Shown: piece after piece, positions 33,765 to 49,677 of the stretch
How positions within the stretch are numbered: position 1 is the stretch's first letter
Layout: every line of letters starts with the position of its first letter
DNA from: Pelagicoccus mobilis
Lineage (GTDB): Bacteria > Verrucomicrobiota > Verrucomicrobiia > Opitutales > Opitutaceae
Reading direction: 5' to 3'
Assembly (NCBI RefSeq): GCF_016595505.1
Contig: NZ_JAENIL010000011.1
Coordinates: 79,418-143,417 of the forward strand
Length of the DNA stretch: 64,000 nucleotides
Notes under the pieces: model-generated
The model's database searches: none
Seen by the model: only the letters and a program-made list of their open reading frames with translations
Told to the model about the DNA's origin: nothing
Made by a program: the position numbers and the translations under genes

Positions 33765-33968
33765 ATGAAAAATCCGTTCCGCAGTATTCGCATCTTTACC
33801 AGTGAAACGATCACGGAGCTCAAGAAGGCGACTTGGCCTTCCTTGTCTGAGCTTCGCGAGTCGACCTTTGTTGTGCTCATCGCGATTGCAATCATGGGTC
33901 TCTTCGTGGCTGTGGCGGACTTTTCTATAGCGAACGTCGTGAATCTGTTCACGAGCTGGATGCGCTAA
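33765..33968 (+). CDS. secE: Preprotein translocase subunit SecE
   Basis: 67-residue short-form SecE: an amphipathic cytoplasmic helix (TSETITELKKATWPSLSELR) with the conserved KKATWPS motif, then one membrane helix (VVLIAIAIMGLFVAVADFSI). It clamps SecY in the protein-export channel. It sits between tRNA-Trp and nusG, as in most bacteria. Confidence 0.96.
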   Translation: MKNPFRSIRIFTSETITELKKATWPSLSELRESTFVVLIAIAIMGLFVAVADFSIANVVNLFTSWMR

Positions 33969-33991
33969 ACCCAACTTCTTCCCGTATTCGA

Positions 33992-34567
33992 ATGTCTGAA
34001 ACCAGCGCAAAGACAGGCGCCGCATGGTACGTTATCCAAACTCTCTCCAATCAAGAGGGTAAGGTTAAGCGCTATCTGGACAAGTTCATTAAGGAAGAGG
34101 AGATGGAGGAGTTCGTTTTCGAAGTCCTCGTGCCGACTGAGACCGTTACTGAAGTTAAGAACGGCAAGAAGTCTCAGATCGTGCGTAAATTTTATCCAGG
34201 CTACGCTTTCATTCATATGCGTCTCTACGACGAGAATGGAAAGCTTCTCAACAAGCCTTGGTACTTCGTTCGCGAGACTGCGGGCGTAATCAATTTCGTA
34301 GGCGGAGACCGTCCAACGCCTCTCAAAAAAGCTGAGATCGACACGATCCTCAGCCAAGTGGAAGCCGCCACGGGCAAGGAAACACCAAAGGTACAGTTCG
34401 AGATCGGAGAAGAGGTCAAAATTACGGATGGCCCATTCCTCAATCTCAATGGCCGCATCGACGAGATCGACCCGGAAAAGGGCAAGCTCAAGGTGTCGGT
34501 ATCTATCTTTGGACGATTCACTCCAGTCGAGCTGGAGTATTGGCAAGTCGAACGCTTAACAAGCTAA
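33992..34567 (+). CDS. nusG: Transcription termination/antitermination factor NusG
   Basis: 191 residues. The NGN domain starts [20 protein letters not shown] and includes [13 protein letters not shown] and [13 protein letters not shown]; the C-terminal KOW domain is [20 protein letters not shown] and runs to [17 protein letters not shown]. NusG binds RNA polymerase and links it to Rho or the ribosome. It precedes rplK by 4 bp, so it is the first gene of a tightly packed ribosomal-protein string. Confidence 0.98.
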   Translation: MSETSAKTGAAWYVIQTLSNQEGKVKRYLDKFIKEEEMEEFVFEVLVPTETVTEVKNGKKSQIVRKFYPGYAFIHMRLYDENGKLLNKPWYFVRETAGVINFVGGDRPTPLKKAEIDTILSQVEAATGKETPKVQFEIGEEVKITDGPFLNLNGRIDEIDPEKGKLKVSVSIFGRFTPVELEYWQVERLTS

Positions 34568-34571
34568 ACAA

Positions 34572-34997
34572 ATGGCAAAGAAAGTTACAGGAACCATTCG
34601 CCTACAACTCCCTGCCGGCGGCGCAAATCCAGCGCCTCCTGTTGGTCCAGCTCTCGGTGCAGCTGGCGTCAACATCATGGCCTTCTGTAAGGAGTACAAC
34701 GCGAAGACACAGGACAAGGCGGGTCTCATCCTTCCAGTCGTAATCACTGTCTACCAAGACAAGTCTTTCACCTTCGTACTGAAGTCCCCACCGGCATCTG
34801 TTCTTCTCAAGAAGGCAGCTGGCTTGGCTAAGGGTTCAGGCGTACCTAACCGCGACAAGGTTGGTAAGGTAACTAAGGCTCAGATTCTCGAGATCGTCGA
34901 AATGAAAAAGGCCGATCTCAACGCTACGGACCCAGAAGCGGCTTCTCGTATCATCGAGGGTACAGCTCGCTCCATGGGTATCGAAGTAGAAGGCTAA
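34572..34997 (+). CDS. rplK: 50S ribosomal protein L11
   Basis: 141 residues, full length, with the N-terminal [20 protein letters not shown] and [18 protein letters not shown] that bind factors, and the C-terminal rRNA-binding domain ([37 protein letters not shown]). It forms the GTPase-associated centre with L10 and L7/L12, encoded downstream. The usual rplK-rplA order holds. Confidence 0.99.
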   Translation: MAKKVTGTIRLQLPAGGANPAPPVGPALGAAGVNIMAFCKEYNAKTQDKAGLILPVVITVYQDKSFTFVLKSPPASVLLKKAAGLAKGSGVPNRDKVGKVTKAQILEIVEMKKADLNATDPEAASRIIEGTARSMGIEVEG

Positions 34998-35024
34998 TAT
35001 AATAGCTAACAAACTAACCTCAAC

Positions 35025-35057
35025 GCGGGAGCCGGGAGGCGTCTGTACCGCAAGGAG
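35025..35057 (+). promoter_or_regulatory. Candidate L1-binding mRNA hairpin before rplA
   Basis: The RNA can fold as outer helix GCGG/CCGC (35025-35028, 35048-35051), an asymmetric internal loop GA against GTCTGTA, an inner GCC/GGC helix and a GGGA (GNRA) tetraloop. The Shine-Dalgarno AAGGAG (35052-35057) follows at once, 6 nt before the rplA ATG. Position and asymmetric-loop form suit an autoregulatory site that mimics the L1 site on 23S rRNA. Confidence 0.5.
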
Positions 35058-35063
35058 TGCTAA

Positions 35064-35756
35064 ATGGTAAAACTATCCAAAAAGTTTCGTGCTGCTGCTG
35101 AAGCTGCCGATCTTAGCAAAGAATATACTATCGCGGAAGCGGTAGAGGTCCTTGGCAAGTTGCCAAAGGCGAACTTCGACGAAACAATCGAAATCTCCCT
35201 CAAGCTTGGAGTTGATCCTCGTAAGGGTGACGAAATGGTTCGTGGAACTGTTATGCTGCCACACGGTAGTGGTAAGACTGTTCGCGTTCTCGCGTTCACA
35301 AACGATCCTGAAGCTGCGAAGGCTGCGGGTGCGACAGAAGCTGGTCTCGAGGACATGATCGCCAAGGTTCAAGGCGGTTGGTTCGACTTCGACGTAGCGG
35401 TTGCGACTCCAGACGCGATGAAGGACGTTCGTAAGATCGCTCGCGTTCTCGGTCCAAAGGGCCTCATGCCAAACCCGAAGGCTGGTACCGTTTCTCCAGA
35501 CATCGCGAAGGCGATTACTGAAGTTATGGCGGGTCGTGTTGAGTACAAGGTCGACAAGAACGCTTCTCTCGGAGTTGGCGTTGGCAAGCGCTCCTTCACT
35601 GGCGAGCAGGTTGTAGAAAACCTCACCGCTATCATGGAAGCGATCGGCAAGGCTCGTCCTTCCGTATTCAAGGGCCGCTACATCAAGAGCGCATCCATCT
35701 CCGCAACTCAAACTCCGGGTATCAAGCTCGCGAGCACGGAGTACGCTAAGTACTAA
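35064..35756 (+). CDS. rplA: 50S ribosomal protein L1
   Basis: 230 residues, normal length. Marks: KANFDETIEISLKLGVDPRK, GTVMLPHGSGKTVRVLAF, and the signature GPKGLMPNPKAGTVSPDI. It binds helix 76-78 of 23S rRNA at the E-site stalk and often represses its own mRNA; a hairpin with the right form overlaps the area just before its strong Shine-Dalgarno. Confidence 0.99.
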   Translation: MVKLSKKFRAAAEAADLSKEYTIAEAVEVLGKLPKANFDETIEISLKLGVDPRKGDEMVRGTVMLPHGSGKTVRVLAFTNDPEAAKAAGATEAGLEDMIAKVQGGWFDFDVAVATPDAMKDVRKIARVLGPKGLMPNPKAGTVSPDIAKAITEVMAGRVEYKVDKNASLGVGVGKRSFTGEQVVENLTAIMEAIGKARPSVFKGRYIKSASISATQTPGIKLASTEYAKY

Positions 35757-35776
35757 ACTAAGGAGGTTTACATACC

Positions 35777-36295
35777 ATGAGACCTGAAAAGAAATTTCTC
35801 GTAGACGAGGTAAACACGCACCTCGACAAGTCCGACTACCTCTTCCTCGCTGATTACGAGCGTTCGACCGTAATCGACATCGCTGAGCTTCGCGCTGAGC
35901 TGACCAAGGAAGAAGCAGAGTTCCACGTTGTTAAGAACAACATCCTCAAGGTCGCCGCGCGTGACCGTGGTTACCCTGAAATCGACGAACACCTCACTGG
36001 ACAGAACGCTATCGTAATCGGTGGTAACAACCCATCAGGCGTTGCTAAGGTTCTGACCAAGTTCTTCGACAAGAAGGAAAAGATGGACGTTAAGGTTGGC
36101 ATCCTCGCCTCCCAGCGTCTTGAGAAGGATGAAGTTGTAGCTCTCTCCAAGCTCCCAGGTTTGGATGCTCTCCGTGCTCAGCTCCTCGGCCTCCTCTCGA
36201 AGCCAGCACAAAGCTTGGTATTCGTTATCAACGCGGTACCGCAAAACGTGCTCAACGTACTCCAGGCCAAGGTCGACGCCGAAGGCGGCGAATAA
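35777..36295 (+). CDS. rplJ: 50S ribosomal protein L10
   Basis: 172 residues: N-terminal RNA-binding domain (MRPEKKFLVDEVNTHLDKSD, DIAELRAELTKEEAEFHVVK, NNILKVAARDRGY) and the C-terminal helix that carries L7/L12 dimers (LLSKPAQSLVFVINAVPQNV). A good AAGGAGG ribosome site lies at 35759-35765. The gap after rplA is only 20 nt, so there is no room here for the long L10 leader known in E. coli; a folded RNA lies instead between rplJ and rplL. Confidence 0.98.
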   Translation: MRPEKKFLVDEVNTHLDKSDYLFLADYERSTVIDIAELRAELTKEEAEFHVVKNNILKVAARDRGYPEIDEHLTGQNAIVIGGNNPSGVAKVLTKFFDKKEKMDVKVGILASQRLEKDEVVALSKLPGLDALRAQLLGLLSKPAQSLVFVINAVPQNVLNVLQAKVDAEGGE

Positions 36296-36371
36296 GCCTT
36301 TTATTCATTTCAAAACTTTCGAGGGCTTGGATGCCTTCGTCTCTAAAAGTAACCATAACAAAAAAGATACA

Positions 36372-36420
36372 GGCTAGGATGCGTTTGCATCTTAAACGAG
36401 GGAAGCTTCCCGAACTAGCC
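36372..36420 (+). promoter_or_regulatory. Candidate three-way-junction RNA before rplL
   Basis: An outer helix GGCTAG (36372-36377) with CTAGCC (36415-36420) encloses two hairpins: GATGC-gttt-GCATC (36378-36391) and GGGAAGCTTCCC (36400-36411), joined by an 8-nt TTAAACGA and a GAA linker. It ends 13 nt before the rplL ATG, just ahead of the GAAG ribosome site. All three helices are perfect. This may be a translational control element; rplL needs about four copies per ribosome. Confidence 0.6.
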
Positions 36421-36433
36421 GATCACTACGAAG

Positions 36434-36820
36434 ATGGCAGACATCACTAAAGAAGACGTAATCGAATGGCTCAGCGGTCAGTCCGTGCTCGAAATCGCAG
36501 GTCTCGTTAAGGACCTCGAAGAAAAGTGGGGCGTATCCGCAGCTGCTCCTGTAGCTGTTGCTGCAGCACCTGGTGCTGGTGGCGACGCTGGCGCTCCTGC
36601 TGAAGAAAAGACTGAGTTCGACGTAATCCTCGCCGCTGCTGGCGACAAGAAGATCAACGTGATCAAGGAAGTACGTGGAATCACCGGTCTCGGACTCAAG
36701 GAAGCTAAGGACCTCGTTGAAGGTGCACCAAAGCCTGTTAAGGAAGGTGTATCCAAGGAGGAAGCTGAAGAAGTTAAGTCCAAGCTCGAAGCTGCTGGCG
36801 CTAAGGTCGAAGTTAAGTAA
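36434..36820 (+). CDS. rplL: 50S ribosomal protein L7/L12
   Basis: 128 residues: N-terminal dimer domain ([20 protein letters not shown]), an Ala/Gly/Pro-rich hinge (about 36-58), and the factor-binding C-terminal domain ([40 protein letters not shown]). It is the flexible stalk that recruits elongation factors. It lies 138 nt after rplJ, with a folded RNA candidate in the gap, and a hairpin separates it from rpoB. Confidence 0.99.
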   Translation: MADITKEDVIEWLSGQSVLEIAGLVKDLEEKWGVSAAAPVAVAAAPGAGGDAGAPAEEKTEFDVILAAAGDKKINVIKEVRGITGLGLKEAKDLVEGAPKPVKEGVSKEEAEEVKSKLEAAGAKVEVK

Positions 36821-36860
36821 CCTTTGTTGCACGCTGCTTTACACAGCTTTTTTCATGAGG

Positions 36861-36888
36861 CAGGCGCGAATAATCGCGCCTGTCTTTC
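36861..36888 (+). terminator. Attenuator-like hairpin between rplL and rpoB
   Basis: CAGGCGCGA pairs with TCGCGCCTG (loop ATAA) and is followed by TCTTTCC. A weaker GCTG/CAGC stem with six T residues lies just before it (about 36834-36852). Partial termination here would lower RNA polymerase output relative to L7/L12, as known for the rplL-rpoB gap of E. coli. Confidence 0.6.
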
Positions 36889-36983
36889 CTGCGTTTATTA
36901 GCCGGGGAATAAATTAGTTTTATACACCTCGTTTTTACCAAGCCGACTCACCACATTTTCGCCCACATCTAGCACAGATTCAC

Positions 36984-40757
<3,774 letters not shown>

Positions 40758-40786
40758 TCAACCAAACCGACTGAGGATTTTATATA

Positions 40787-44950
<4,164 letters not shown>

Positions 44951-44972
44951 TCGGAAGTAATAACTTTAGAAC

Positions 44973-45010
44973 AAAGGCCGTATCCTTACAAAGGATACGG
45001 CCTTTTTGTT
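44973..45010. terminator. Bidirectional terminator of rpoC and the phzF-like gene
   Basis: A 15-bp perfect stem, AAAGGCCGTATCCTT with AAGGATACGGCCTTT (loop ACA), is followed by TTTTTGTTTTT on the plus strand and by TTTGTTCT on the minus strand. It sits between convergent genes and serves both. Confidence 0.92.
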
Positions 45011-45037
45011 TTTAGGAAAACGGAAGAGTGGGTGAAC

Positions 45038-45820
45038 TCAGACGTAGATCGTGGCTTGGGCGTAGAGTTGGGCTGAGCCGCTTATGAGGACGCGGTCTTC
45101 TTGTAGCTCGCAGTTTAGCTCGCCTCCACGTTTGCTTATTTGTCGGGCTGTTAGTTGAGTTTTTTTCAAGCGTTTGGCCCAGTAAGGGGTCAGGATGCAG
45201 TGAGCGGATCCTGTCACTGGATCCTCATCGATACCGTCGCCTGGAGCGAAGAATCGTGAAACGAAATCATGCTTATCCCCGGGGGCGGAGACGATGACAT
45301 TTGAGTTGGGCACTTTGGCGAGCAATGGCAGGTCAGGCTCGAGTTGGCTGACGATTTCCTGATTGGGGAAGATCGCCAGGGCGTACTCTGATTGATGAAA
45401 TTCGATTGGATTGGCTCCAAAGACATTGACGAACCAATCAGGGGTGGGCGCTGCCTTGGGGAGCTGGCTGGGGAAGTTCAGGGTTAAGCGGTCGCCTGCG
45501 GATTCGACGCTTAGCGGTCCGCTTTGAGAGTCGAAATGAAGCGTTTGAGCATCTTCGCCAAGGACGTTTTTAAGGACGAAAGCGCTTGCGAGTGTGGCGT
45601 GCCCGCAGAGGGGGACTTCGACTGCTGGCGTGAACCAACGGATGTGGTAATGGCCTGGCCCTCGTTTTACAAAAAAGGCAGTTTCCGCTAGGTTGTTCTG
45701 TGCGGCGATCGATTGCAGGAGATCGGTCTCGAGCCACTCTTCCAGAGGGCAAACCGCGGCGGGGTTGCCGGTGAAGGGGGCGTCAGCAAAGGCGTTGATG
45801 GTGAAGAGCGGGAGTTTCAT
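45038..45820 (-). CDS. PhzF-family isomerase-like protein
   Basis: 260 residues of the diaminopimelate-epimerase fold. N-terminal FTINAFADAPFTGNPAAVCP, the catalytic-region Glu in NNLAETAFFVKR, WFTPAVEVPLCGHATLASAF, and the C-terminal DEDPVTGSAHCILTPYWAKR are all typical. Only PhzF proper makes phenazine precursors; members in other organisms are isomerases of unknown substrate, and no phenazine genes are nearby. It is convergent with rpoC. Confidence 0.9.
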   Translation of the reverse strand: MKLPLFTINAFADAPFTGNPAAVCPLEEWLETDLLQSIAAQNNLAETAFFVKRGPGHYHIRWFTPAVEVPLCGHATLASAFVLKNVLGEDAQTLHFDSQSGPLSVESAGDRLTLNFPSQLPKAAPTPDWFVNVFGANPIEFHQSEYALAIFPNQEIVSQLEPDLPLLAKVPNSNVIVSAPGDKHDFVSRFFAPGDGIDEDPVTGSAHCILTPYWAKRLKKTQLTARQISKRGGELNCELQEDRVLISGSAQLYAQATIYV

Positions 45821-45903
45821 GAGGCTTCTTAGTTTGTGAATTCTAAACGTCTAGTCGGGCAAGAGAGTTGCGCTTGTATGCGATATCGATTGGATGAGGG
45901 GTA

Positions 45904-47496
45904 ATGCGAAAGAGTGCTCTTGTTTCCTGCTTGTTGGTGGTGTCTGTCCTGTTCTCTGGCTGTGGTTCGAAAAACGAAACACCGAAGGAGAGCCCTAAGG
46001 TTTTCATTTTTGCGCGAGGGAGCGATGCTCAAAAGCTTGATCCAGCGGATGTGGACGATGGCGAGTCGGTGAATACGCTAACTCAGATATGTGAAGGTTT
46101 GGTGAGGTTCAAGAGCGGCACGCTTGAGATTGAGGAATGGCTCGCTGAGTCGTATGATATTTCTGAGGACGGGTTGCACTACGATTTCAAGATTCGTCCC
46201 GGGATTGTCTTTCATGATGGGACTCCGCTCGATGCGGCAGCAGCGGCCTATTCCTTTCAACGGCAATTGGACGAAAGCCATCCAGCGCATTTGCCTGAGG
46301 CGGCTTTCGCTTATTGGAGCTACTTGTATCAGGATGTCGTTTCTGTGGAGGCGATTGAGCCGATGGTTCTGCGAATTTCATTGAAGCAGCCAAATGCGGC
46401 GATGCTTCGCTCTTTGGCCATTTTTCCGGCATGGTTGATAAGTCCCAAATCTTTGGATACTTACGGTTCGGAGATGCAGCGTCACCCAATTGGAACCGGT
46501 CCTTATCGCCTGAAGGAGTGGCGTCCTAACGAAGCGATTATTTTGGAGCGGAATCCGGACTATTGGGCTGAAGCGCCCGAGTTTGAGCGTATGATTATAA
46601 AGGTGGTACCGGACAATACTACGCGTTTGCTTCAACTGAAATCGGGGGCGATCCACGGAATGGATGGATTGCAGCCAACCGAAGTTGCTGCATTGAGGAG
46701 CGATCCGGCCATCACCGTGTATGAGGAAGGCGGGCTGAATGTTGGCTACATGGCTTTCAATTTAGAGACGGAGAGGATGGCGATCCCAGAGGTTCGTAAG
46801 GCTATCTCGCTGGCGATCGATAAGCAGAGCTTTGCGACTGTCGCTCTGGAAGGGGCAGGGCGTCCGGCGAACTATCCTTTGCCAAAAGGATTTTTGGGGT
46901 ATCCAAGTATCGAGGACGCGATGGTGTTCGACTTGGAGCGGGCTCGTGAGTTGATTGCTCCTCACAAGGCGTTGTTCGAGGAAAGGCCTTTGGAGATTTT
47001 GGTGATGAATGCTCCTAGGCCGTATTTGCCGGATCCTGTGACGGCGGCGACTTTCATCAAGGGGCAGATCGAAGCTCTTGGAATTCCGGCTCAGGTGGTC
47101 TCAGTGGATTTCAAGTCGCAGCTCGATTTGCTTAGAAACGGGGAATTTGAGACGGGCTTGATTGGCTGGGTCGGGGACAATGGGGATACGGACAATTTCC
47201 TAAGCGTGTTTTTCGGGAGTTGGGCTGCGGTGAAGGGAACTGCCACCAACTACAGCTTTTATCGGGAGGAGGAGATGGATCGACTGCTTCTGGAGGCGCG
47301 AAAGGAGACTGATTCGGCGAAGCGCGCGGACTTGTACGAACAGACTCTGGCTTTGTGGAAAAGAGATCTGCCGCTGCTGCCGCTTTGCCACGGCGACAAT
47401 ATCGTGGTGCTCAGTTCGCAGTTTGAGGGCTTTCAGTTGCAGAAGATCGGTGATCTGCGTTTGAGCGAAGTACGCTCAAAGGCGAATGCGAAGTAA
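45904..47496 (+). CDS. Peptide/oligopeptide ABC transporter substrate-binding lipoprotein
   Basis: 530 residues of the SBP family 5 (DppA/OppA) type. Lipoprotein signal MRKSALVSCLLVVSVLFSGC with Cys about 20; then AQKLDPADVDDGESVNTLTQ, the domain GLHYDFKIRPGIVFHDGTPL, GTGPYRLKEWRPNEAIILER, and VRKAISLAIDKQSF. It captures peptides or similar ligands in the periplasm for the two permeases downstream. The stop codon TAA (47494-47496) is also the left target-site copy of an inserted palindromic element, which splits the transporter operon. Confidence 0.93.
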   Translation: MRKSALVSCLLVVSVLFSGCGSKNETPKESPKVFIFARGSDAQKLDPADVDDGESVNTLTQICEGLVRFKSGTLEIEEWLAESYDISEDGLHYDFKIRPGIVFHDGTPLDAAAAAYSFQRQLDESHPAHLPEAAFAYWSYLYQDVVSVEAIEPMVLRISLKQPNAAMLRSLAIFPAWLISPKSLDTYGSEMQRHPIGTGPYRLKEWRPNEAIILERNPDYWAEAPEFERMIIKVVPDNTTRLLQLKSGAIHGMDGLQPTEVAALRSDPAITVYEEGGLNVGYMAFNLETERMAIPEVRKAISLAIDKQSFATVALEGAGRPANYPLPKGFLGYPSIEDAMVFDLERARELIAPHKALFEERPLEILVMNAPRPYLPDPVTAATFIKGQIEALGIPAQVVSVDFKSQLDLLRNGEFETGLIGWVGDNGDTDNFLSVFFGSWAAVKGTATNYSFYREEEMDRLLLEARKETDSAKRADLYEQTLALWKRDLPLLPLCHGDNIVVLSSQFEGFQLQKIGDLRLSEVRSKANAK

Positions 47497-47763
47497 TACC
47501 ACTTGCAAAAAGTTTTGACCAAGTGGTGCTGGCTCAAGCGAGAGCAGCGCAAGGCGGCGAGTGGCTTGCGACACAAGTGTCGGATGCCACTCGCTAACGC
47601 CGCGACCTCTCGCTTGAGCCGCATCCCTCTTAGGGGACGGGTTGGAAATGGGCTGGGGCGGCGTTGTTTGATTCCACCGTGCTTTAGCACGCTTGGAATC
47701 AAGCCGCCTTGCCCCAGCCCATTTCCAGCTCCGCCACATGCTCAAACCTTTTTGCAAGTGGTA
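47497..47763. mobile_element. 267-bp MITE-like element with TAA target duplication
   Basis: Terminal inverted repeats (TACCACTTGCAAAAAG at the left; CTTTTTGCAAGTGGTA at the right, 16 bp perfect, about 24 bp with mismatches) are flanked by TAA on both sides (47494-47496, 47764-47766). Inside are two long hairpins: 47531-47620 with outer GGCTCAAGCGAGAG/CTCTCGCTTGAGCC and nested GCGAGTGG/CCACTCGC and CGACAC/GTGTCG, and 47644-47726 with GGAAATGGGCTGGGGC/GCCCCAGCCCATTTCC, TTGATTCCA/TGGAATCAA and tip GTGCTTTAGCAC. No coding content. A 3-bp TAA duplication suits an IS5-related transposase acting in trans. Confidence 0.85.
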
Positions 47764-47817
47764 TAAGTTCGTGCATTAGGGTTCGCTTCGGACGTTGCGA
47801 GTTCTTTAAGTGGCGAC

Positions 47818-48828
47818 GTGTTTTTAGTTTTGCTGCGAAAGGTCCCGTTTTTCTTCGCTCTCTATGTGTTTGCGAGTTTTGCGATTTTTGCGGCGATAAG
47901 CGCGATCCCAGGCGATCCGGTCAAATTGCGGTTTGGCAAGGTGATTGATCCGGAAAGAGTGGCGGTGGAACGGGAACGGCTTGGTCTGGATCGGCCTTGG
48001 CTAGAGCAGTATTTCTTATCTCAGAAACGGTTCCTTTCTGGCGATTGGGGAAGGAGTTTGAGTAGTGGGAGAGAGACTACGGGGGATGTTTCTCTTTATA
48101 TGCCCGCTACGATCGAACTGAGCTTGTGCGCGATGCTGGTGGGAGTCTCTGCTGGATTGAGTGTTGCTTTGTTTGCTTCGCTAGGGACTCACCCTTGGGC
48201 GGCTCGGGTCGCCAATGGACTTGGCTCTATCGGTTTGGTTGTACCCATATTCTGGATCGGGATCATGCTGTTGGTGGTGGGGGCTCTGTGGCTGGCCTGG
48301 TTTCCGATGGGAGGGCGTTTCGACATGACGGAGATTCAGCCGGATAGGATTACGGGCCTGTTTTTAGTGGATTCGTTACTTACGGGAGAATGGGATAAGT
48401 TTGGGACTGCGGCACGGTACTTGGTTTTGTCCTCGCTTTGCTTGTCGGTCTATCCGGCGGCGGGTGTGGCTTCGGTGACGTACGCTCGTTTGCGTGAACC
48501 TGAACTGCAGGCCTTTGTGGTGGCGCTTCGCTCGAGAGGGTATGGAACGTCGCGAATCATTTGGCGGCATTTGTTGAGGATCTCGGCGGCTCCTACGTTA
48601 ACGGTCATTGGGACAACTTTTGGGTCCTTGCTGGGAGGCGCCTTTTTGACGGAGACGGTTTTCTCATGGCCCGGTATTGGGCGTTATTTGGTGAACGCGA
48701 TTTTGGCACGAGACGTTTTCGTGGCGCAGAACCTTCTCACTTTTTTGGTGCTGCTGGTGGTTCTGGTGGCGTTTATCTCGGATTTGGTGGTGTCCAGGCT
48801 CGATCCTAGAAAGGGGGAGGAGAGGTGA
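47818..48828 (+). CDS. DppB/OppB-type ABC transporter permease
   Basis: 336 residues, six membrane helices. GTG start (47818). The N-terminal FFALYVFASFAIFAAISAIPGDP, family motif around LGLDRPWLEQYFLSQKRFLS, and the inner-membrane EAA-like loop VVALRSRGYGTSRIIWRHLL with GSLLGGAFLTETVFSWPGIG are typical. It follows the binding protein but is cut off from it by the palindromic element, so its own expression signal must lie in the 51 bp after the element, or transcription reads through. Confidence 0.92.
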   Translation: MFLVLLRKVPFFFALYVFASFAIFAAISAIPGDPVKLRFGKVIDPERVAVERERLGLDRPWLEQYFLSQKRFLSGDWGRSLSSGRETTGDVSLYMPATIELSLCAMLVGVSAGLSVALFASLGTHPWAARVANGLGSIGLVVPIFWIGIMLLVVGALWLAWFPMGGRFDMTEIQPDRITGLFLVDSLLTGEWDKFGTAARYLVLSSLCLSVYPAAGVASVTYARLREPELQAFVVALRSRGYGTSRIIWRHLLRISAAPTLTVIGTTFGSLLGGAFLTETVFSWPGIGRYLVNAILARDVFVAQNLLTFLVLLVVLVAFISDLVVSRLDPRKGEER

Positions 48829-49595
48829 ATTCCGGGCGTTGGCTGAATCGGGGGATCGCTTTCTGCTTTGTCGCCTTGTTGGGGGGCTTGCTTTGGACGC
48901 CGCATGACCCTTATGGGCAGAGTTTTTTCGAGCTGCGAATCACGGGCTCGAGCTGGGCGCATTGGTTGGGGGTGGACCGTCTGGGGCAGGACTACTTTAG
49001 CCGGATTTGGCGAGGGGCTGGCAATTCGATCTTGTTCGCGCTGCTTGGGAGCCTGGCAGTATTGGCGGCATCTTCGTGCTTGTTGTTTCTGGAACGCAAT
49101 GGGGGGCGTGTCTTGGGAAATGTGATACGCTTCGCGGTTTCGTTCGGAATCGCGATGCCGGCGATCTTCATCGGCTTGTTGATCGTGACGTTTATGGAGC
49201 GTGGCCCTTTGGCTTTGACGACTGCGATAGCGGTGGCGGGAGTGCCGTTTGCGTTTCGTCAGTTGCGCGTGCTTTGGAAGGAGTTGGAGGGGACGGCTTA
49301 CGTCGAGGCGAGTCGGGCGATCGGCGGGTCAGTTCGGCATTTGTTTCTGTATTCGATTTGGCCGAACCTATGGCCGCAGCTGTTGAGCTTGTGGAAGCTC
49401 GTTTTCGCTTTCGCTTTGTTGGAGCTGAGCGCTCTGACCTATCTGGGCTTGGCGAGCGATCCGAATTGGGCGGAGTTGGGCACCCTGTTGAGAGAGGGGC
49501 AGAAGCTGTTGCTGAAGAGTCCAGCTTTCGTGATTTGGCCGGGCATGACGCTTTGCGTGGTGCTGGGGATGGTGAGGCTGGTTCGGGCTGAGTGA
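48825..49595 (+). CDS. DppC/OppC-type ABC transporter permease
   Basis: 256 residues, about five to six membrane helices. GTG start at 48825 overlaps the upstream stop (GTGA) and has a strong GGGGGAGGAG ribosome site. HWLGVDRLGQDYFSRIWRGA is the DppC signature after the first helix, and YVEASRAIGGSVRHLFLYSI is the EAA loop that contacts the ATPase. It pairs with the DppB-type permease. No ATPase gene follows; the next gene is convergent. Confidence 0.92.
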   Translation: MNSGRWLNRGIAFCFVALLGGLLWTPHDPYGQSFFELRITGSSWAHWLGVDRLGQDYFSRIWRGAGNSILFALLGSLAVLAASSCLLFLERNGGRVLGNVIRFAVSFGIAMPAIFIGLLIVTFMERGPLALTTAIAVAGVPFAFRQLRVLWKELEGTAYVEASRAIGGSVRHLFLYSIWPNLWPQLLSLWKLVFAFALLELSALTYLGLASDPNWAELGTLLREGQKLLLKSPAFVIWPGMTLCVVLGMVRLVRAE

Positions 49596-49623
49596 TTCGC
49601 TTGCTCCGAAGCAGTTGGAAACG

Positions 49624-49654
49624 AAAAAGCCCGTCGCGGGTGGCAACGGGCTTT
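49624..49654 (-). terminator. Terminator of the SYLF gene
   Basis: AAAGCCCGT (49626-49634) pairs with ACGGGCTTT (49646-49654); on the minus strand the stem is followed by TTCGT after an A-T edge. It ends the SYLF transcript and may also serve the convergent permease gene. Confidence 0.8.
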
Positions 49655-49677
49655 GTTGGAAATTGCTTGGCTGGCAG

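Noticed and set aside
35757..35776. Classical L10 leader before rplJ
   Set aside because: Only 20 nt separate rplA and rplJ, too short for the known structure.
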